From Fragum whitleyi (taxonomy: Eukaryota; Mollusca; Bivalvia; Cardiida; Cardiidae), in contig OX411543.1 in assembly GCA_948146395.1 (NCBI GenBank), forward strand, positions 59,449,689 through 59,513,688: 64,000 bases of DNA, given 5' to 3'. Under the pieces are notes generated by a model. That model did no database searches, was not told where the DNA came from, and worked only from the letters and a program-made list of their open reading frames with translations. The position numbers and the translations under genes are program-made. This document shows, one piece after another, positions 58,100 to 64,000 of this stretch; position 1 is the first letter of the stretch, and each line of letters begins with the position of its first letter.

Positions 58100-58720
58100 A
58101 CTGTGCCTTCTTGGACCTATCAAACATTATCGAGGATTGGTGAGATTCAGCTGCATCATGGAAAAAGGGGCCTTTATGTAGATGTTCTTGTAAACGCTAC
58201 TCCTCCTTTATTTATGCCGCCGTCATAGCGCAGTTGGTAGCACGTCGGACTTACAATCTAGAGGTCCCGGGTTAGATCCCCGACGGCGGCACTCATTCTT
58301 TCCGACTATTTTTCTCTCACCAATGGGTTGATAATCGTAGACCTATGTGAGGTAGTAGCTGGAGGCTAGGAAAGAATGCGATGGTTGTACTGGTGAGAGA
58401 AATACCAGGAATCCATTGTTAGGTGCTCCAGCCGCCGCGATATAACTGAAATAATGTTGAAACCCCATTCAATCAACTAATCCTTTATTTATGGACTGAC
58501 TTAAATGAAACTTTCACAAAATGGACCAAGTCACCTGACCTTGCACATAACAAACAGGTTTTGTGAAAATCACTCGGGTCATGGTAAAAGGGGCCCTAAT
58601 GTCAAATTTCTTGTGAACGCAACTCCTCCCTCATTAATGGACCAATTGGGATGAAACTTTCACTAATTGTCCCTATTCGCCCGACAATGCATATAGTATC
58701 ACGATTTGTAGAAATTTAGC
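58100..58720 (-). repeat. Tandem-core sequence interrupted by the SINE
   Basis: Units with 'CATGG.AAAAGGGGCC' and 'CTTGT.AACGC.ACTCCTCC' lie on both sides of the SINE. They resemble reversed core units of the H-family elements near 59.6-61.6 kb. Confidence 0.45.
58217..58480 (+). mobile_element. Full-length tRNA-derived SINE with 13-bp target duplication
   Basis: The tRNA-like head (58217-58291) has an acceptor-like pair GCCGCCG/CGGCGGC, A box TAGCGCAGTTGGTAGCACG and B box GGTTAGATCC. The body contains ACCTATGTGAGGTAGTAGCT and ACCAGGAATCCATTGTTAGG, and the tail ATAACTGAAATAATGTTGAAA resembles that of mollusc V-SINEs such as RUDI (from memory). TCCTTTATTTATG flanks it at 58204-58216 and 58481-58493. 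Confidence 0.82.
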
Positions 58721-59569
58721 CGGGTTTCAAGTAAATTATACCAAAGGTACCATAAAATGTTAAAGTATTCTACATCAGCTATGACATATCTACAATAGGG
58801 CTTTAGTAATTGCTATGACTTTCTCCAAAAACAGCTGAGGTAAAACTGAACTTGACCCCGATGATAATTATAACAGTGAGGCGCAAAGGCTTTGTGCAAG
58901 CAATACACATTTTAAATATGAGAACACAGTTTCATTACAATAAAAGATGTTGCTAATAATTACAGAGAGAGGGAGAGTATATAACTCAATTTTCAGCTAG
59001 AACGACCTTGACCATCATACTAAATGGATTTGCTTAAATCTGTACTAAGAGAATGATTTTGTTACAAGCAAATCATTAGGGATAAATTTTATCTCTTTTA
59101 ATTGAACGGTTTCATAAACAATGAGAAAATCTATATTTTGCATGATTGTGACATTGAAAAAGACCTTGATATATAACCCTGAAGAAAGTACCAACAGAAA
59201 GTTTTTTTCAAATCAATTGACTTGTGAATATGCAATAGTAAAAGGCGATTATTATTTTTTTTCGATCCAAGTTCAGACAATTCATAAATAACCATCCACA
59301 GTGATTTGAATTTAAAAGGTCAAATGCAAAACCCAAAATCGTACAGAATCATTTAGGAAAGTTTTAGGTCATTCAGTTGGAAACTGAATGATGATTTTAA
59401 ACACAAAATGTGATGACTACCTGACAGAAACACTGATAGATGGAAAGACAGACAAACAGAAGGAATGAGAGAGGACTGAGTCATATCATAATAAACACTT
59501 CCAGAAGTATGAAAACACTTTATCAACTTTGGAATTTTACTTCCTTTCAACTAATACCAAGACTAAGGC

Positions 59570-60180
59570 AAGCATGTGCTCAGGTGAGCTTTTGTGATCA
59601 TTCAATCTCCGTTTTGCGTTGGCCGTCGTCAGACGTCAACAATTTAAGTGTTTACTCTCTAGAAGCCACAATAATGGACCAATCATCATGAAACTTTGTC
59701 AGAATGTTTGTCAGGTCACAAGGATGAACCCTATCTAAAACAGGAAGGATCCGTGCCATATCATGGGAAAAAGGAGCCTTAATGACAATTTTCTTGTTTA
59801 CACTCTAGAAGCCACGATAATGGTCAAATAATTATGAAACTTGGATGAATGAACCCTATTGCAAATTTGAAGGATCTGTTCCATATGGGAAAAGGGGCCT
59901 TAATGACAATTTTCTTGTTTACACTCTAGAAGCCACAATAATGGACCAATCATCACGAAACTTGGTCAGAATGTTTGTCAGGTCACAAGGATGAACCCTA
60001 TCAAAAATGGGAAGGATCCGTGCCATATCATGAGAAAAGGGGCCTTGATGACATTTTTTTTTATATTCACTCTGGAGTCCACAAATTATAAAAGTACAAT
60101 TATAAGATTTTCTTGAATATTTGATGATTACCGAAACTAAGAAACGAAGGTGAGCGATATAGGACCATCATGGTCCTTTT
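59570..60180 (-). mobile_element. H-family element 7, reversed, 3'-truncated
   Basis: Begins GTGCTCAGGTGAGCTTTTGT (reverse of the inner 3' end, without CTAA). About three units with 'ACACTCTAGAAGCCACAATA' follow, and it ends GTGAGCGATATAGGACCATC then ATGGTCC, the reversed 5' signature. Confidence 0.65.
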
Positions 60181-60194
60181 GTGCTTTTTTTATT

Positions 60195-62217
60195 TTAGCT
60201 CCGCTGGCCGAAGGTCAGCTAGCTATTGCTATGGCGGTTTGTTCGTCGTGCGTCCGTCCATCCCTGCTTGCAGAAACCTTTTTCCATTAAACATCTTCTC
60301 CTCCCAAACCAATGAGCAAACTTTAACGAAACTTGGTAGAAATGACCCTTGTGTGACCTTTTACTTAAGTTGTTAGAGAAATTTTGATCTACCCCCTAAT
60401 TATGGGCGTGGCAAGTTGTGGCATTTTTTCACTATAAAATCTTTAAAATTCTTCTCCTCCCAAACCATTGGGTCGATTTCAATGAAACTTGGCATGGATG
60501 CTCCTTGGGTGACCCTTTACATATCTTAAAACAAGAGGACCATGATGGTCCTATATCGCTCACCTGTGTATCTTTGTCTAAATAAACTATTATCAAATTT
60601 TCCAGCAAATCGTAATTGTAATTTTAAAACTAGTGGTCTCTAGAGTATCAACAAGGCCCCTTTTCCCATTATATGGCACAGAGCCTTCAAATTTTCAAAA
60701 GGGCTCATCCTTGTGACCTGACAATCATTCTGTCCAAGTTTCATAAAAGATTTTGTAGCCTCTAGAGTGTAAACAAGAAAATTGTCATTAAGGCCCCTTT
60801 TTCCGTGATATGGCATGGATATTTCCCATTTTTGATAGGGTTCATCTTTGTTTATCTAGCCATCATTCTGACCAAGTTTCATGAAGATTGGGCCTTATTT
60901 GTGGCCTCTAGAGCGTTAACAAGAAAATTGTTATTAAGGCCCCTTTTCCTGTGATTTGGCCTTGATCCTTCTCATTTTCATTAGAGTTCATCCTTATGAC
61001 CTGACAAACATTCTGACCAAGTTTCATAAAGATTGGACAATATTTGTTTCCTCTAGAGGGTAAGCAAGAAAAATGTCTTAAAGGCTCCTTTTCCCGTGAT
61101 ATGGCACAGATCCTACCCATTTTCAATAGGGTTCATCCTTGTGACCTGACAATCATTCTGTCCAAGTTTCATAAAGATTGGACAATATTTGTGGCCTCTA
61201 GAGTGTAAACAAGAAAATTGTCATTAAGGCTCCTTTTCCCGTGATATGGCACAGATCATTCCCATTTTCAATAGGGTTCATCCTTGTGACCTGGCCAACA
61301 TTCTGACCAAGTTTCATGAAGATTGGGCCTTATTTGTGGCCTCTAAAGTGTAAACAAGAAAAATATCATTAAGGCTCCTTTTCCCGTGATATGGCACGGA
61401 TCCTTCCCATTTTCAATAGGGTTCATCCTTGTGACATGACAATCATTCTGACCAAGTTTCATTATGATTGGTTCATATTTGTGGCCTCTAGAGTGTAAAC
61501 ACTTAAATTGTTGACGCCTGACGACGGACGACGGACGACGCACGACACACGACGGACGACGGAGATTCAATGATCACAAAAGCTCACCTTGAGCACGATG
61601 TGCTCAGGTGAGCTAAAAATGGTTGACCTCTTTTAATGGGCGTGGCAGGACGGGGCTTATTTTCACTATAAAATCCTTAAAAATCTTCTCTTCCAAAGAC
61701 ATTGGGCCGATTGCAGTGATACAAGGATGTTCCCTTTACTTAAATTGTTAAAGAATTTTGATTGACCCCATGGCATGGCCGGGGCGTGGCAGGTTTGTTT
61801 TTTCACTATAAAATCTTTAAAAATCTTTTCCTGCCAAACCATTGGGTCGTTTTCAACAAAACTTTGCATTGATGTTCCTTGGGTGACCCTTGACCTTAAT
61901 TATTCAAGAAATTTTAATTCCACCTAAATATGGGCGTGGCAGGGTGAGGCTTTTTTTCCACACTTAAATCTTTAAAATTCTTCTCCTCCCATTTCTTTGG
62001 GTCAATTTTGATTAAACTAAGCATGAATATTTCTTAGGTGTACATGTACTTTTACTTAAGCTGGTCGTGAAATTTTGATGGGCCTTTAAATGTGGAAAAA
62101 ACATTATCAAATAGTTCAAAAGAGATTTCAAGGTCTTGTTCAGTCAGTTTAAGCTTTGTTTAATGAAAGTCTAGAGATGTTAAAGTCAGTGGAGCAATAC
62201 AGGCCCTTTGGGCCTCT
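60195..62217 (-). mobile_element. S-family element 4, reversed, interrupted by H6
   Basis: Begins TTAGCTCCGCTGGCCGAAGG, the reverse of the S 3' end, then GTCGTGCGTCCGTCC. Units with 'TATGGGCGTGGCA' and 'CCTTGGGTGACCCTT' lie on both sides of H6. It ends near GGCCCTTTGGGCC. Confidence 0.6.
60532..61616 (+). mobile_element. H-family element 6, nested in S4
   Basis: Starts CAAGAGGACCATGATGGTCC then CGCTCACCTG. About six units of 150 bp ('GGCCTCTAGAGTGTAAACAA', 'GATATGGCACAGATCCTTCC') are followed by a GACGGACGACGGACG tract, then GCTCACCTTGAGCACGATGT and the end GCTCAGGTGAGCTAA. Confidence 0.72.
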
Positions 62218-62292
62218 TTTTTCTTTTTGCCTTTATCAAATCAGAAAAGCTCTTGAATCAAAATGGTCCTCTTGTTGTACCAAGAGAGTCAC

Positions 62293-62337
62293 CTGAGGTA
62301 ATCTGAAACCAAGACTGATAAGCCGTCAGCTTGGCCC
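62293..62337 (-). CDS. Doubtful short exon
   Basis: 45 nt, phase 1 in and out, between GCACAG and GTGACT. It encodes AKLTAYQSWFQITS. It was chosen only because it continues the frame of 62581-62527; no further exon was found to the left. Confidence 0.2.
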
Positions 62338-62526
62338 CTGTGCTTATTTTATTTATGGCCAGAGGTATTTTGTTACTGTAACAGTTATCAGTTAGGTAAA
62401 TAGCTTCTAAAATTAGTAACACCTTAGAATAAGGGATTTCTATCATTTGTACGTAGAGGTAAATCAACAGTCTTAAGAGTCAAGTGAACAACTACTGGAA
62501 AAACTACCCTCTAAGTACCAACCAAC

Positions 62527-62581
62527 CTGTTATGTTCCCGACAACGACAGAAATAGATATGATAAAGATGTCAAAAAGCAT
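62527..62581 (-). CDS. Doubtful exon: possible signal peptide
   Basis: ATG then 17 codons, MLFDIFIISISVVVGNIT, a hydrophobic run like a signal peptide or membrane anchor. It ends in phase 1 at a weak GTTGGT donor. It would join the next candidate (62337-62293) in frame. No family recognised. Confidence 0.25.
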
Positions 62582-62963
62582 CGACAGAGGCAAACATTGC
62601 CTAACCTATGATGTCGAGGATGGTTAGAAATGGTAAGAAATGAAGATACCAGAAAAGTATATTCGCCAAGAAATATTATCATGTGTCCAAGTGTGAATTC
62701 TTTTCACAGCATCATGACCTCCAGTGACGTAACAACTATTACCAAATTTTCAATTTGCAATTTACATACCCTCTTTTCTCCATTTATGGCCTGTGTGGAC
62801 AGTAAGTATTGATAAGTCCCTGTTCCCTATCTGTCCTCTCGGAGAGGACATCGTTCGCAAAGAAGACCCAAACCAAGAGTCAAATTCAAAGAAGAGATGG
62901 AAAATAATAAATTATGAAATAAACATATAAGTAGATTACGGTTCTGGACTTCAAAATACATAC

Positions 62964-63038
62964 CATTCTCATGCTGCACTAGTTTTTCAGAAAAATTTAT
63001 ACAACTACCTCCGAAAGTAAATTCAAGAGAGTCCACTC
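62964..63038 (-). CDS. Doubtful exon of an unknown gene
   Basis: 75 nt between GCCATCAG and GTATGT, phase 1 in and out. It encodes VDSLEFTFGGSCINFSEKLV then QHEN. Its phase does not fit the 62.5-kb candidate directly. AAAGTAAATTCAAGAGA is shared with about 17517-17536. Confidence 0.3.
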
Positions 63039-63049
63039 CTGATGGCTTA

Positions 63050-63740
63050 AAAATTGGACTTTACTCGACATAGGAGGGGTGAAGGATCAAGAAGCTTTGC
63101 ATCTTATCTTAATCTATGTTAATCTTTAGATATGAAAAAAACAGGATGACATTGAAATGAGGTTTGCTTTAAGCAGCACGACAACGAAATCATGAGAATA
63201 ACTGGAGATGGACAATCAACAAGAAATTCTCCGGTATATGCTCTTGATTGATAGGATATCCGTGTTTGATAGTTTATTTAATTGTTATAACGTTACTTTG
63301 TCTTATTACGACATTTGAGTTCCTCAGCCGCTTGTATTAGGCGTTATCCTACCCCTTACATACCAACTCACTTAACTTCACATGATGCGGGAATATCTGT
63401 AGACATCCCAGGTCCACATGAAATCTCAGATTGAAGATAGCGTTCACGATTCGTATGTTTGTGTGTTGGCATTGATTTAAAACGAATCAAGAGTGTAATT
63501 TCGTATTTTTTTCCTCAAATTTTAATTTAGAGCCAAATCTGATTGAAATAAATAAATAATATTACTAACTATCACCTACGTTGATGAAAAAGGGATGGGC
63601 GTGTATATATAGTTTAAAAAGGAAACTAATCAGAATTTGTTATAGACGTAGTATCTCCGCTTTTATTTCCCATGCAGTAGTGAAATATTGGCCAAGATAG
63701 AATTATAACATAGGCCCTGTATAGTTTAACTATCATTAAA
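63050..63740. other. Sequence without recognised features
   Basis: AT-rich, no supported exon or repeat. Confidence 0.35.
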
Positions 63741-63744
63741 ATTG

Positions 63745-64000
63745 CTTTTTAAAGATCTTCTTAACTGGCCTATTGGTTTTAGAGAAGATTTTGGAGTGGA
63801 AATAGGCCCCGCCCTGCCACACCCATGTCTTAGGTCAATAAAAATATCTTGACCAATTTACGTCAACAGTCACCAAAGAAATGTTCACGCATAGTTTTAT
63901 TGAAATTGTCTAAATGGTTAGGAAGAGATGATTCTTCTTTAAAATATTTAAACTTAAAATAAGCCCCGCCCGGCCACGTCCATATGTAGGTTTAATCAAA
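63745..64000 (+). repeat. Start of a tandem-core element at the right edge
   Basis: Contains 'TAGGCCCCGCCCTGCCACACC' and 'AATAAGCCCCGCCCGGCCAC', related to units at 22.1-22.4 kb, and continues beyond the window. Confidence 0.45.

Noticed and set aside
58217..58291. A tRNA gene (acceptor-like GCCGCCG/CGGCGGC pair, A and B boxes).
   Set aside because: The anticodon stem pairs poorly, the B box is altered, and the sequence continues into a SINE body flanked by a target duplication. A second copy with the same body lies at 39.4-39.7 kb.

Overview
The window looks like nuclear DNA of an invertebrate animal, most probably a bivalve mollusc. It is AT-rich, its genes are split by long introns, and it is full of repeat types known from bivalves: a tRNA-derived SINE with a mollusc-type tail, tandem-core 'pearl'/Helentron-like elements, APE-type LINEs and many palindromic MITEs. 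No bacterial features are present. Both host genes were rebuilt by hand from splice signals, reading phase and protein similarity. No transcript data or database search was available.

Left third (about 1-18,450, minus strand). A secreted-protein gene starts with a signal-peptide exon at 18,447 and runs leftward through at least six coding exons (18447-18381, 16612-16436, 14682-14554, 11075-10971, 2041-1845, 748-496). It leaves the window at the left edge. All five junctions agree in phase. The 309 predicted residues contain three copies of a module of roughly 90 residues, with a 'HGLGE.P' motif and a 'GG.TY.Y' strand. I cannot name the family. The 9-kb intron 4 holds an antisense LINE with two intact ORFs (3347-5386 and 5450-8914).

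Middle (about 23,820-56,395, minus strand). The HAUS1 gene (augmin complex subunit 1) lies here in nine coding exons giving 275 residues; human HAUS1 has 278. Its 32.5 kb is almost all intron. The introns are packed with rolling-circle-like tandem-core elements, MITEs, SINEs and a broken LINE. A combined E2F/YY1-like site sits just upstream of the start codon.

Right (about 56,400-64,000). LINE relics, a full-length SINE with a 13-bp target duplication, and further nested tandem-core elements, plus three doubtful minus-strand exons around 62.3-63.0 kb.

The most striking features are in the mobile DNA. There is a three-level nest of elements at 42.1-48.5 kb. Related units in the same array act as a built-in empty site and show insertion at AA without target duplication. 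One nested element has two 5' ends and one 3' end, as expected from rolling-circle read-through. One palindromic core occurs inside three MITE families with unrelated ends. Two host exons are tightly hemmed in by transposons.
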